Source: Bemisia tabaci
Taxonomy: Eukaryota; Arthropoda; Insecta; Hemiptera; Aleyrodidae
DNA length: 64,000 nt
Direction: 5' to 3'
Assembly: GCF_918797505.1 (NCBI RefSeq)
Contig: NC_092797.1
Coordinates: 40,251,372-40,315,371 of the forward strand
Below, piece after piece: positions 10,358 through 21,536 of this stretch (within the stretch, counting starts at the first letter, position 1; every line of letters begins with the position of its first letter). The notes under the pieces are model-generated. The model was given only the letters and a program-made list of their open reading frames with translations, searched no databases and was not told where the DNA came from. A program made the position numbers and the translations under genes.

Positions 10358-10853
10358 GGGTCAAAATCACCTCTTGAAAGGTGAATCGAATCGCGCATGT
10401 GCGCATATCGAAGGAAAATGAAGATGATGCACTGTTAACTAGGATCGCAACAGTTTTTTAAATGCATTAGAAACATGCTTCATTTTAAAATTTTCCAAAA
10501 ATAAACTGGTAAAGCGCGCAGAAGAAAGTGTCCAAGTGTCGCGTCATATTATGTGAATACCTACAAAATTTTCAATGTTTCGTCTAATTAATCCTTCTCT
10601 AAATTTTCTCCCGCGATCCGTCAGGATGAAAACGGATTGTATGCCGAAAAATACGAACCAATTAGGTATACGACTTTTATAATTTTTGGAATTTATCAAG
10701 TTTGCGCCCCAGCAGCCTTGAAGTTTCAAAGAGAAATGTTCACATAGTGCAAAAAAATTAGAAAATGTTTCAGGTCCTTTAGTTGTGATTCCTGAATCCG
10801 GAAGATGGCTAATGATTTTGAAATGTTGACAGGGTATGCGTGAATAAAGAGCA

Positions 10854-11079
10854 GTCATTATTATACATTTTTTTGCCAAATTTAGCTGACTGAGCTGTAA
10901 AGAACATGGTTATACATATAGATTAAAAAATCGAGCCACAAGCCAAAATAAACAAGTAATATTTCAAACTACAAATACATGTAGAACATTCTACATGTAT
11001 ATGTAGTTTGAAATGTTACTAGTTTATTTTGACTTGTAACTCGATTTTTTAATCTATAACCATGTCATTATTATACATT
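10854..11079. mobile_element. Foldback bounded by 16-bp direct repeats
   Basis: The direct repeat GTCATTATTATACATT lies at 10854-10869 and 11064-11079. Between them a long hairpin pairs CATGGTTATACATATAGATT with AATCTATAACCATG, and internal CAAACTACAAATACATGTAG with CTACATGTATATGTAGTTTG. Confidence 0.6.
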
Positions 11080-11396
11080 GTAGGATAATGACACTGGCAA
11101 GTTTGTTTCATGCGCGTTCCTCATTGCCCCTTGTTTTAAAACACACGGAAAAGGTCGAAAAAGTAAAATGCGGGCTCGTATCCAAAAGTAATTTAATGCA
11201 GCACTAAGATCGCTCAATATCTCCGTGCTTTCGAAAAAATTCGTGAAATTTTAGATACGTGTATTACTTTTATTGCAGAATTTATACCTCTGTCATTTCT
11301 TATACTACTTCTCAGAGTGGAAAAATCGATTCCGAAAGATGCGCCTGTCTGTTTTGAACGCATGCGAGGACAAAATTTCCCGTTGTTTGCAAATTT

Positions 11397-11647
11397 TGAC
11401 GGTGAAACTATCAAACCACGTATCTCGTTTGCCGTGTTTAAATCTCCGCTCCCAAATTTATTTTTTAAAGGAGAAAAAACCAACATCATTTTTTGAAGTT
11501 TTTAAAGAATGTACCTGGACAGGAGAAGAGAAATTACGGACATTTTTAAGAATGGAGGTTCAGTAGTTCTCTACTACAAAAATGGAGTATGACAGGAAGT
11601 CTGCAACATCGCAAACCGAGATACGTGGTTCGGTAGTTTTACCATCG
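11397..11647. mobile_element. Solo family V foldback (TSD ATTT)
   Basis: TGACGGTGAAACTATCAAAC at the left, GTAGTTTTACCATCG at the right, with ATTT at 11393-11396 and 11648-11651. This is the only V copy here outside family Y, which shows V is an independent element. Confidence 0.75.
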
Positions 11648-11651
11648 ATTT

Positions 11652-12669
11652 GCAATATACGCTTCATTACACTTATCAGTTGCTTTGGTATTATTATCAG
11701 CGTTTTATTTTAGGCAGTTTTTATTGAAAAGCTCCTTGTCTAAGATCAAAATAAAGGTCTCATCGGTGTTTTTTTCCAGTCTTCCCCTTGCTAAGTGGTG
11801 CAGGCTCTAGTCATCGATGCCATACATCTCCCCTTAAGCTCCCAATTGGCCCTGATTAGGAGAGTTTTTGAGAAAACAACACAAATTGAAGCACTGAAAA
11901 CTATTTTGCAAGCAAGAAAACCAGATATAGTATGGATATTCAGTAAACGTCTTCAGGGGTTGCTAAAATTGTGCAAGATGTTCCTCACTGGGAGAGAACA
12001 TAAATTTCTTCGCTTCGTGAGCTTTTCATATTATAAAGTTTCTTAAAATGTTGGTCTTATTTTCATGAAAGTCATTGTCATTCTAGGGTCACCAGACGCC
12101 CCTCAGACAAGAGAGTCTGTTGCACTATATTAACAGCACCTGATTGCGCTCACCAGGTTTTTTCTAACCTTTAGATCAACAGATTTTTGGATAGCGCAAA
12201 AATGTGGAAGTTTATGCAAGAATAATGCAAGTTTGGAATAAATGACGGACTAGAATCAAGAAATCACAATTGGAAGTCGATTGTCAGTAAATTTTATAAG
12301 TTAGGATTAAAATACGCATCACAACTCTACCGATATTATTGAGCTGATAGCCTCGACTAGATATTTGCCTTCTCAAAACTTCTGGAACCCCTGAACCAGT
12401 GAACCCAACTCCCCTCCCCCCAACAATATAACAGGGGAGGTTAGAAAAATGCAAACAGCGTGTACCTCTTTATGGTGTGAATGTTCTCACATATTTCTGG
12501 AACTCAACAAAGTTGCATCCCGTTCAACTTCCAGCGTCCGTTTAATGTTTTTCTAAAGGTTTCAGTGCAGGCTTTTAGTAATCCCGGCAGCATATCGTAG
12601 AAAACTCGTAAAATGCCATTACAACCCATTATGCACAGAAAATGATTATCTAAAGAAACGTATCCTCAC
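11652..12669. other. Proximal intron 1 of the Pax3/7 gene, no repeat recognised
   Basis: AT-rich sequence directly downstream of the donor. 11795-12046 has an 83-codon plus-strand frame with no domain I know. Pyrimidine-rich runs are present near 12410-12420. No foldback element is visible, unlike the rest of the intron. Confidence 0.4.
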
Positions 12670-12727
12670 CTTGGAAAGGATATCCATTGAAGACGGGGCG
12701 CATCATTCCGAAATTGGTCACTGTCAT
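12670..12727 (-). CDS. Pax3/7: Exon 1 coding part of a Pax3/7-group (paired/gooseberry-like) transcription factor
   Basis: Seen: reading the minus strand from ATG at 12727, 19 codons give MTVTNFGMMRPVFNGYPFQ plus one base, then a donor AAG/GTGAGG (GT at 12669-12668). The start context has A at -3. Family knowledge, from memory: Drosophila gooseberry and gooseberry-neuro begin with short leaders ending GYPFQ and run into GQGRVNQLGG of the paired domain; paired begins MTVT and has RPFFNGY; vertebrate PAX3/PAX7 have MMRP and an intron at the same place in phase 1. All four signatures are present. Inference: nuclear paired-domain plus homeodomain regulator of segmentation or neurogenesis. The paired box must be in exon 2, which I do not find in 1-12669, so the gene is partial here. 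I cannot say whether it is prd, gsb or gsb-n. A chance match is possible because the peptide is short. Confidence 0.78.
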
Positions 12728-12783
12728 CTTCTGAGATCGGATTTCAAGTCAAGTCCGGAAAATCGTTCAACAACAACAGTCAT
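12724..12783 (-). promoter_or_regulatory. Upstream ORF whose stop overlaps the Pax3/7 start (ATGA)
   Basis: Minus-strand ATG at 12783-12781 opens 19 codons and ends with TGA at 12726-12724, sharing bases with the main ATG at 12727-12725. Its start context is poor (C at -3) while the main start has A at -3. The arrangement would let ribosomes reach the main start by leaky scanning or by termination-reinitiation. Function is inferred from position only. Confidence 0.4.
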
Positions 12784-13170
12784 CAGAGAAACCGGTTCTA
12801 GAGATCCCAACACATCATGCACAAGTCGTAATCCACACAAGCGTTGCCAGGAAAACAATCGGATCGAGTACGGTATAACGAAAACTAATACACACAAATC
12901 AACCAACAAAAACAATTGTTTATCACAGTTAAACTTCAACCGTCGAACGGATCCAAGACGGGATTTCCACTTGAGGACACCGGAAGAACAACTTAAGAGG
13001 ACCCGCACTCACAACTTTCGAATTCCGTTGAAACTCCACGGAGAGCTTGCGGAAGGAATTTGCGCTGCGTTACGGTGCTTTAAGCGAGGGACACGACACA
13101 CGCACTCACGGCAGTAACAACACGCGGCGGTTTGGAGCGATATGTGTGGAAACACGGCGAGGACCAGTTA
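12728..13170 (-). other. 5' untranslated part of Pax3/7 exon 1
   Basis: Minus-strand leader upstream of the Pax3/7 ATG. The right end is approximate because no transcription start can be proven. It has no long ATG-initiated ORF. Two small upstream ORFs occur: ATG at 12818 with TAG at 12800-12798 (six codons), and ATG at 12783 whose stop overlaps the main start. A 94-codon frame at 13008-12724 opens with GTG, not ATG, so I do not treat it as coding. Confidence 0.55.
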
Positions 13171-13370
13171 GGACGGATCTTTCCTCTCCACGAGCGGCGC
13201 GGGACTCCGCCCCCGTGGCCGCGCTCGGCCAATCAGGGGGCGCGGAAACGGAGAGCAGCCACTCAGGCGGCCGGCGCACATGCCAGGGGCCGCTGGCGTG
13301 TACCTGGGCAGCCGGATGAATGGAGCGCCCCCCCTTGCCCCCGCCGCGGCCCGATGCGCGGCCGTGACGA
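13140..13370 (-). promoter_or_regulatory. CpG-rich promoter region of the Pax3/7 gene
   Basis: A sharp GC- and CpG-rich block in AT-rich surroundings, immediately upstream of the Pax3/7 leader. CCAAT lies on the plus strand at 13229-13233 (inverted relative to the gene). A GC-box-like C-run (CCGCCCCC) is at 13207-13214, and a G/C-rich stretch follows at 13325-13360. I see no convincing TATA box. No foldback element touches the block. Promoter identity is inferred from composition and position. Confidence 0.55.
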
Positions 13371-15095
13371 ATTGGAAGTTCAGACTTGCCTCGACTTTTT
13401 TATGATGCGTTATTTTTTCACATAATTTTGTATTTTATTTTGTAAAATAGACGGTACATAAAAACCGTCTGAGCGTTTGAAAAACTTAAGATTTGCTGAT
13501 AACAATCAGGTGTTGCTAAGATTGTTCAACTGTTTTCGGATTTAACGAGAATTTCGAGACCTGGTATGAGATGTAACGATTTTCTTTGTTGTAATCAAGA
13601 ATAAATTTTAGGGAAAATCAGTTAAAAAGTCCATACAGCGAGAGTATTGGAAGAGCTGCTGGTGCAGAAATAGCATTTCTTCGTTGCGATGTCTTAAAAT
13701 ACCCACTAACGTTCCATACGTCATAGTTAAAGCAAAAATATGGAATTCGTTGAAAATTGTACTCTGAAAACGAAAAATCTCTGATAATTTAATCGTTTCA
13801 TCACTAAAATATCAATTCGCTGATGAGATTCTTGGACACCGCAACTAAGAAATACCCTTTCTGTGCCTCATTTAGGTTCTTTTAAACTGTTCAAAAAATG
13901 AAGAACAACGAAGAGGAGCTCTCTATAAATGCTGGAACCAATACACAATGCTTAAATATCGTCCACTCGAGGCCCGCCTTCAATTTTGCTCTATAGGCAA
14001 CAAACATACCTAGAAGCGCGAATAGTTATCTATTAGGAAAATACACATTTGTATCCCCTCATGATCATTCAATTAAACCGATAAACGGTGTTGTTAATCA
14101 ATTGGAGTGTGTAATTTGTCTGGAGTACGCCTTTTTTTTTCTTCAGAGAACGCGAGCGAGGTTATCTGATAAAAAAAATAAACATTTGCTTAAGCTCCAT
14201 GATATTTGATTTTACCGATAAACGACGTTCTAAACATATTGATATTTCTTGAGGTTCCGTTTTAGATTATAGGTTAATTTTATCCTTCAAACTAAAAAAA
14301 TCACAGTTTGAAACATATCTGCTTGCGTAAATTCTAATTTTCAAGTTTCAGTTCGTATAGTTTTTACTATTTTTATTTGTTGTCTTGGATAAACTTATCC
14401 TGATGTTGATTGGATCCAGTCGTCATTGGAAGGTTCAACAAGCATCACTGATTGCATAGTGGTAATTGGTTCAAGGTTGATCAATTGTGGCCATAAAAAT
14501 GTTAGAATGTAGAAAGACTCACTGCAAACTGAAGAAAAGAAGAGAGCCTGTGAATTTTTCCTTTTAATTTTTTATTTTATTTTTACGAGGGTCATCCGAT
14601 AAGGAAGGTTCCCTACTTTGTATGTTCCGAACAAAAAGAGACAACTCAAATCAGTAAAAATCCATGTTTTGTATACTCTAAGCTTTAACACTAACCCAAG
14701 TTTTTGAAAATCGGTGACGTGGTTTGCAAGAAACCTCAATTTTACCGAGACAACCTCCCACCACCGCGTGCCTACGTCCGGAGAGTCGATTGTTTCAAAT
14801 TCGGGTTATCACCGCCAAACATCAAACTTTTTAACTTAATCAGGATTAGCACCACTACGAATACTAACGTTATTGTGAATACCTAGTCTATTTATTTCTA
14901 CAAGACTTCAGGACAACAAGAACATGTTCTCACAACAGAAACATTTTTTATAAGGCCAAAGGAAAAGATTTGAAGCAAATTTGATGTGTTCACGAGGATT
15001 TTTGGGGTGAAATTTTCAATTAAGGGAGGGGACATAGTCAAAGTTTCACAAATAAATGATTGTTAGATCCTCTTCTACGAAAATAAGAATTTTTT
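13371..15095. other. Upstream intergenic DNA; small repeat arms only
   Basis: 13959-14035 is an inverted copy of the family Z repeat at 20760-21040 (CTTCAATTTTGCTCTATAGG). 14583-14612 reads ACGAGGGTCATCCGATAAGG, resembling a mariner-type terminal repeat, but no partner end or transposase is seen. The rest shows no gene. Confidence 0.4.
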
Positions 15096-15770
15096 GGAAA
15101 ATTTGCAACGTCACAAACTTAAATCATGCGTTTTCTAGTTTCACTAGCAATACAGATTGAAAGATAGCAGTGTTGGTCAATGCTCCAATTGAGAGTTGGC
15201 TGTTTTTCTATACGAGCGTTAAAGTCACTGAAAAGGTCGATTTTGATCAAAACGCTAATTGTCTCCTCGAATAGATTGATGCAGGCTGCGGGATTGCAGG
15301 CCAATACTCAAATGAAGAGTTAGTGGTTTTTCTATACAGGCGTTAAAGTCACTGAAAAGGCCGATTTTGATTAGGACGCTGTTCGTCCCTTCGAAAAGAA
15401 GAAACTAATTAGAGGATCTGTTAATTTAAAAATAGCTTTTAAAAAAACTTGCGTCTTTGGCTAACACTAACGGTACTTGGCAAAAGTTTCAAGGTAATAG
15501 GTTATCAGAAGTCGGCGCCAGGCTCAGTTTTTTAAGCAGCACCTTCCCGAACCCCAACCGCGAAAATTCAATGGGTATTTGAATGATATCATTCTTCCAC
15601 CGTGGCAAATGATCCTCGAGTTGAGTGGCTCAATGGAGCTACCTGCCACCTGTTGTGACTGTAACTTTGTTTATCCTTTTCCCCGACCCGGGGTGAAAAA
15701 GCCTGTTTGTTAGCAGCTTATATAGTCTTCCGGGTTGCGGATTGCCGCAAATCCCATGAAAACGCTTCGT
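15096..15770 (-). repeat. Family G repeat, copy 1
   Basis: Collinear in reverse with 54381-55213: internal duplicates of GCGTTAAAGTCACTGAAAAG near 15217 and 15342, then AGAGGATCTGTTAATTTA, GTTTGCCAAGTACC-like and GAATGATATCATTC landmarks, and a right part with ACCCGGGGTGAAAAAG and CCGGGTTGCGGATTGCCG. No conserved ORF. Element class unknown. This copy lacks the family F insertion seen in copy 2. Confidence 0.7.
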
Positions 15771-15927
15771 GGAGACAAGGCCTAAGAGAGGGCCAATCGA
15801 CTTAAAAATTATCCTGATACTCTTTTTGCTCTCGTTAGAAAATGTCATTAAACTTCTAACCTCATCTACAGAAAAGGGAGGTATCGGTGTATAAGGGCCT
15901 TTTTTGGGCCCATCGTGCAGCTGAATT

Positions 15928-16092
15928 CAGTGGCGTGGCGTGCTTTGCGATATATCGATTGTTGTGCCATTTAAACCTATGGTAAAGAATCAATTATTAC
16001 GATGTTCGCTGCGAACACCCTGTTTATCGATCCTTTTCCATAGGTTTAAATGGCATAACCAACGCTACATCGCAAAGCACGCCACGCCGCTG
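15928..16092. mobile_element. Family B (hAT-like) foldback, copy 3 (TSD GCTGAATT)
   Basis: CAGTGGCGTGGCGTGC to GCACGCCACGCCGCTG, 165 bp, with perfect 8-bp duplicates GCTGAATT at 15920-15927 and 16093-16100. Confidence 0.9.
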
Positions 16093-17443
16093 GCTGAATT
16101 TTCTTAACTCCTACAGGTTCTTGCGTATTAAAGGTCTATATCTTTTGGAATGCATCGTTCTTTGGTCATTTTTAGACTCTTTTTAGGTCCATGGGCCTAA
16201 ACATGGGCTAACAAACATGGCCTAATGGTCGATGTTAGCAAACAATGCAGTACTAGACTCATAAAGAGACCGGAGATGACCAGATCCCGATGCATTCCGA
16301 AAAATGGCCAAAAAATGGTAGAGTTGAGGAAATTCAGGGTGGCCTAAAAACAGCCCTTAACGATATCCCTCCTTTAAATTACTTTTCCGTTGATAATACA
16401 CTGAAATGTAGTTCGTTTCCTTTGAAAAAATAAAACATGATCGAATATTTTGAATTACTGCAACTGAAATGCACATTTTTTGACATCAGCCATCGAGTTG
16501 CCCAGAGAGTCTTACTGGCAAATGTGTCTAAGGCTTTCCTTTCGGAAAATTGCCGCACCCACCGCTGAAACGACACTGACCTAAGGGACCCATTGTTTCA
16601 CCGTTCAACAGCCGCTATCAAACGAGAGATTTGCGATCTGATCTCAGGCGTCCAGTTGGACTCCCATTATCATCTCGCCGAGAGAAAAGGCATGATCAAT
16701 CGCTCAGCCACTGTTCTCCAGCTCATTTTTCACTTCAAACAAGTCGGTAACCTTTGAGGGAGCGAAGGTGCTCCACACTGAATGCGGGCTGTAAACGGAG
16801 GCAAAAGCGTCATATTTGGAACTAATTGTTTTCAGTCGACGGAACAATCGCGCGCACCAACGGGGAAGACAATGCCCCCGTGTCGAAATTAAGGAGCAAA
16901 CAAAGGGGACAGCTACTGAGAAGTTAACTCGAATTAGAACTGGAGCTGAAGACGTGATGGCCGCGGGAGTTCGGAAATAAAGACAAACACCGTTGATGAA
17001 GAAGTCTCCTCGAAACAAAGTAACTGGAACGCAAAGGCCAGCACCATAATGCACTCAAAACGCTGTCGAATAAAGGAGGGAAAAAGTAAATATTTATTGT
17101 TGTGAGAGGTGGCCTTTTCAAGTTACGCACGCAAAACTCGTCTTCGACAGGATCGCCCCCCCCCCCCGCCCCCTCCGCCCGTGAGGGTGGAAAACTCCGA
17201 CTGACCAAGTCCCTGCGGCCAGCGGAGCAGGTAAGCGGGAGACAGCGCGTGCACGGAGGACCTAACTGCTTTCAAATCGTTAGTTGTGACAATGCGGTGA
17301 TTTATTGGCGTGTCCGTTGTAAATTTCACGAGAATGGACCCTTTTCCTCGGGTATCAACCCAGATTCCCAGTACTTGTCGACAGTTCGCCGACGTTATTT
17401 ACAGCAGGCCCCGGAACGGAAGAAAAGAGCGACCGTAATAATA
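16093..17443. other. Non-repetitive upstream stretch with CpG-rich part
   Basis: 16600-17290 is relatively GC-rich with a C run at 17155-17168. Frames on the minus strand (116 and 94 codons) have no recognised domain. I see no splice-flanked exon with family similarity. Candidate regulatory DNA only. Confidence 0.25.
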
Positions 17444-17705
17444 CTGCCGTCCTGAGCGAGGGAAGAACGCCGTATCACCCTTCAGACGCTGCCAAATTTC
17501 CTCTGATTAAATATTTATTCCCACGGAAAGTTATGATATATTTTCCCTCTAAATATTGAAGTATGTCAGAGTCAACTGCATAGAATATACTTGAGAAGTT
17601 TAAAGAGGAAAATAATCGGAATTTCCCCCCAACATTTTGCATTTTATCGAGAGATAATTTGGCAACGTCTAAATGACCATACGTCGTTTCTCCGTAGTGC
17701 GAACG
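17444..17705. mobile_element. Diverged family A foldback, copy 6 (TSD AATA)
   Basis: Left end CTGCCGTCCTGAG; right end mutated (CGTAGTGCGAACG). AATA flanks at 17440-17443 and 17706-17709 support the boundaries. 17706-18285 to the right holds no recognised gene. Confidence 0.65.
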
Positions 17706-18285
17706 AATAATAGGGCGTGGAGGAAAAAGGGAAGGAGTAGGTAGCTTTTCATGCCGCTACATTGATGAAGACGTCAGTCAGGGTGACTCTGACTCCTTTA
17801 GGGGTAAACTGTTGGTTGATTGACGCTCGCTGACCTAATACTCTCGCAACAGAACCTGAAGAGAAAACGGTTCCGATCGGAGAGAGTGGTGCGGTGCTTT
17901 TGTCCCGTTCGAGCAGGCAATTCGAGTGTGAAAGTATTTTGTTTTTCGAAAACATCTGTATTTTGAGCCTGGTGGAATCTTTCTGGAAGTATCCACCGGA
18001 ACATGAATTATGTGTGCCTGGAATGCTGGGACTATTATGACGGTCGGTGTTTTTGACTTTGCTGTTCATGTGAATATTTAGAGGACTCAGCTAATCCGTA
18101 AGGCTTAGGATTATGGTTTTGCTTTGACCACAGGTTAAACGGTGCTTGACCAGCGTGAAGTACCGGGAGAACTCATCTGCCTGACACCCGCCAAAGACAC
18201 TGACAAATATAGAGTTTAGCATACTCAAGAAGGCCAAAGTTGTGAAAACTAGTCTAATTCTTCCTTTTCCCCTTCTTTTTTATTT

Positions 18286-18525
18286 GAGGGGCTCGGAGGA
18301 CAAGGTGTATAAAACCAGTTTTTGAAAAATTGAGATATTCATGAACTCAACTGAAACTAGTTTGAAAGTATATTCAGTGAAAAATTCACAGCTAAATTTG
18401 AAGCATCAAAAAGTGAGTTTCAACCTCCTTTCCGTCATGAGGCTCCATGCATTTTTGAAACTTTAAATACGCATTTCTTGAAATAGCAAAAACCGCACTC
18501 ATATGGCTTGTCCTCCAGGCCCCTC
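18286..18525. mobile_element. Family X foldback, copy 1
   Basis: GAGGGGCTCGGAGGACAAGG pairs with CTTGTCCTCCAGGCCCCTC; CAGTTTTTGAAAAAT pairs with a complementary AGCAAAAACCG end. 240 bp. 18526-19078 shows no gene or repeat. Confidence 0.75.
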
Positions 18526-19078
18526 ATTTTTTACTTTCTCTGAAGTTTGCCTGCAAATTTCACGCGAGAAAACTATACACTTTTGAAAAAGGAAATTAAG
18601 TGAAAAAAAAAATATGTATTATTGAGCCTTTAAACTCCGTAAAAATATTCAATTGTGGGTAAGAATCTGACATCGCGGGAAATTTTTTCCTTGGGTTTCA
18701 TATATGCTTAAAATAGTATGCTTCAATTTGGTAAAAATCAAAGTTTTCGCTCCGTTTAGAAAATTTAAGTTAATATTCCTGAACAAGGCAGGATTTGGAG
18801 GTTGAGACACTGTAAAATTTGTTGATGATTTTTAAATTTTTTGTAAATTTTGGAAACTCATAGGTACATTCAAATTTGCAAAAACGGACGCGTGTCGCGA
18901 GGCCCTGGTCTACGTCCTCATCGTATAAACGCCTCCGTTTTCACTTTAATGAGTGCCTGAGTGTTTTAAAAAAATGGATACATTTGCTCGAGGGTTTGCG
19001 TACGACATAGTTCCTTTTAACATAAAAACGTTCAAATATGTTCATCAATATCCCTGAACTAAGAGAAGAGCTGCTAAC

Positions 19079-19231
19079 CAATGGCGAGGCGTGAATGATC
19101 GATTATCGATATTTATCCATTTGAAGCTGTGGTAAAGAATCGATTATTAAGGTTTTCGTTGCAAACACCCTGTCTATCAATCGTTTTCCATAGGTTTAAA
19201 TCGATGTATCGCAAAGTACGCCACGCCACTG
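19079..19231. mobile_element. Family B (hAT-like) foldback, copy 4
   Basis: CAATGGCGAGGCGTGAATG at the left, GTACGCCACGCCACTG at the right. Contains TATCGATA. Flanks show no clean 8-bp duplication. Confidence 0.65.
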
Positions 19232-19631
19232 GTCCGAATGAGAAGAGGGAGCTGACCCACATGCGTGTAAGCTAACCTTGAAATGTGCTCATGAGCCTCG
19301 AACGTTCGTTCTGTTTTTAGTAATTCATCTACGTGACGTGACGCTGGGGCCAGGGAAGATCTGGATCTGGGATTTCCATCGCTTTTCCGAATAACCTTTT
19401 TCTCGTCTGGTAAAGCGGTGTTGGTTTTCCGTGCGAGCCCGGCCCCTGCTCCATATTATATTCCAGCGCTCAGTTTAACCTTGTTTGCCGCATTAGTTCC
19501 GACTCAGAGACGTCTGAAACCTTGAGAGTGGCCAATCTATCTGTTGAAATTTCCTCCGATGCTTTTCCTTCTTCTTCCTCCTCGACTACGACGTTGCCTC
19601 GCTGCAACCAACAGTTGAACGGACAACCGGC

Positions 19632-20002
19632 GCTCCCATATCCCGGAACTAGTGCCGAATTTCGGAACTTTTGAGATTTTCCTGAATTTTTCCCGGAACT
19701 TTTGAAATTCCCGAAATGCTCCGGATCCTTTGCATATTCCGGCACTTATTCCGGAACTTTTGAAAATCTAAAAAGAATCCCGGAACTTTTGAAACATCTA
19801 AAAGATCCGGAATTTTGAAAATCTAAAGAATCCCGGAATTTTGGAAAAATCTAAAAGATCCGAATTTTGAAAATCTAAAAGAATCCCGGAATTTTTGAAA
19901 AATCTAAAAAGAATCCCGGAACTTTTGACGGTCATGGAGTGGAAGAAATTGGAACATAAAAGTTCGGAATCCCAGAACTTTTGACGGACATGGAATGGGA
20001 GC
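19632..20002. repeat. Family I element: CCGGAACTTTTGA-type tandem array with inverted ends
   Basis: GCTCCCATATCCCGGAACT at the left and GACATGGAATGGGAGC at the right form inverted ends. Between them degenerate units of CCCGGAACTTTTGAAAATC, about 25-35 bp, repeat around ten times. A second copy lies at 22603-23147. Confidence 0.75.
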
Positions 20003-20135
20003 ACTGCGGACAACTCCTATCAATGCACCGAAAATATTTATTCACATTCAAGACTGCGTCTGTGCGCTAGCCTTAAGGAATTTTGAGATGGGTTTGTTGA
20101 TTTGGTGTCCTCTGTTTGCTCTCACTTTGTCTTTC

Positions 20136-20380
20136 TCCGGACGAAGAAGCGTAACGCATTTTAAGGTTTCAAAATTGACTCAAGAATTTAAGTTTTTAAA
20201 ATAATGTAACTGCAATTTTTGTCCAAATTTTTTCTGATTTTTGCATGGAATCAGAGAAAAAATTAGTGAAATTTTTAGTTAGAGATGCCCATGATTCTCC
20301 TGATTAAAATAAAAATTTAGAGAGGGAGATTTGGCAACATTGAAATGACGTTACGTTCTTTCGTGAGAGAATCGACGAAT
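20136..20380. mobile_element. Diverged relative of family A (subfamily A2)
   Basis: CGGACGAAGAAGCGTAACGC near the left end pairs with GACGTTACGTTCTTTCGTG at the right; the AATTTGGCAAC-type box of family A is present as ATTTGGCAACATTGAAATG. The same subfamily occurs at 40808-41067. Confidence 0.55.
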
Positions 20381-20442
20381 TCACTCATTACAAAGTTTTT
20401 GCGCTCGGAACAATAAAAATCCTTTTTAGAGAATATGGACTA

Positions 20443-20463
20443 AAAAAAAAAAAAAAAAAAAAA
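20443..20463 (+). repeat. Poly(A) tract
   Basis: About 21 uninterrupted A residues. No associated retroposon sequence is recognised. Confidence 0.85.
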
Positions 20464-20759
20464 TGGTATCGCCGGCATCCTGGGTCCAAGTATAGAATTA
20501 AAACTTTGATTCAAGTTGTCATAACATTTGATGGTTCGTATAACGAGTATTGTACTAGGCATCAAAACTCCCCGACAGGAAATTACATGAGCTGTTCTGT
20601 TCTATCATGGGAAAACACTTTAACGCAGTCAAAAAATTTCTATCTAGAAACAGTTAATTAGATAGAAATATTCTCTAAAAAATAACTTACGGCCCTGTTT
20701 AACTGATACGATACTGGTCAAAAGATATGGTCCTGAGAGGTAATTGTGTGTTTCGCTAT

Positions 20760-21040
20760 GAGATAACTATTCGTGCTCTTGTGTACGTTTGTTGCCTATT
20801 CATCAAAATTGAAGGCGGACCTCATGTAGACGATACCTACCAATGTACTAACTACTTACGCATTGTTTACTGGATCTGGTTGTATGTTTTGTGAACAGAC
20901 GACTATTCGTGCTCTTCTGTTGGTTTGTTGCCTATTCGACGGAATTGAAGGCAACTCAGTGTACAATAGTTCAACATATTGCTTACTTGATCTTCTTGCA
21001 GAAAGTTGTCTTCCCGTGTAGTTTTGTTGCTTACGTATGG
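20760..21040 (+). repeat. Family Z tandem repeat, three degenerate units of about 110-135 bp
   Basis: ACTATTCGTGCTCTT with TTTGTTGCCTATTC and AATTGAAGGC recurs near 20765, 20900 and (weaker) 21000. An inverted single unit lies at 13959-14035. Confidence 0.55.
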
Positions 21041-21055
21041 TGAAATTGAAGTTGG

Positions 21056-21326
21056 GGAACTTTATTTGGGGACTCTAAAACTGAAAACACGGCAACCCTG
21101 CTAATGTATTTGCTCCCTATTTTTGCATGGAGTGTTGTCTTGATGTAGTGGTGGACTCTCAGGATAGCGTGGGATATCCCCTCCATTTTGGCCTCGACTT
21201 GAGAGCTTTTTTTGAGCTTGGGAGTTGATTTCAGAGAAAACCAGTGACACCGCCGTGTTTCTCGCGAACTTTTACATAAGAATCAATAGTCAAATCGCAA
21301 TTCCTCACACATGCAAAATCTCCATT
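21056..21326. mobile_element. Solo right arm of family C
   Basis: Matches the right half of the complete family C element at 59863-60366 (GGTGGACTCTCAGGATAGCG; CACATGCAAAATCTCCATT). The complementary left arm is absent. Confidence 0.7.
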
Positions 21327-21536
21327 GTTAAATCCCGAAAGTAAAAGCTTCCACCTGTCGCCAAGAGGCCAGTGGAGGGTCTCGGTGCCTGGTCTCCTCC
21401 CAGAAAGAACCCAATCAGGCATCCTTTCTGGCAGCCCATCTTCCGCTTTACTTAACATAACGATAAAAGGGGTCTATCTCATTGCATGAGGGGTTCAGTA
21501 TCCCCGACCTGTGAGACCATGCTCTGCCTCCTCTGC

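Noticed and set aside
1..12669. Paired-box or homeobox exon of the Pax gene
   Set aside because: I looked on the minus strand for the GRVNQLGG, HGCVSKIL and WFxNRRAK regions and did not find them.
12724..13008. 94-codon minus-strand frame in the leader
   Set aside because: It begins with GTG, which is not a usual eukaryotic start, and it stops before the Pax ATG in another frame.
12671..13117. 148-codon plus-strand frame over the Pax exon
   Set aside because: It is the antisense of the Pax leader; the peptide has no motif and the splice donor and promoter fit the minus strand.
14583..14640. Mariner-type end ACGAGGGTCATCCGATAAGG
   Set aside because: Only one end is seen, without a partner repeat or transposase, so it is mentioned but not called as an element.
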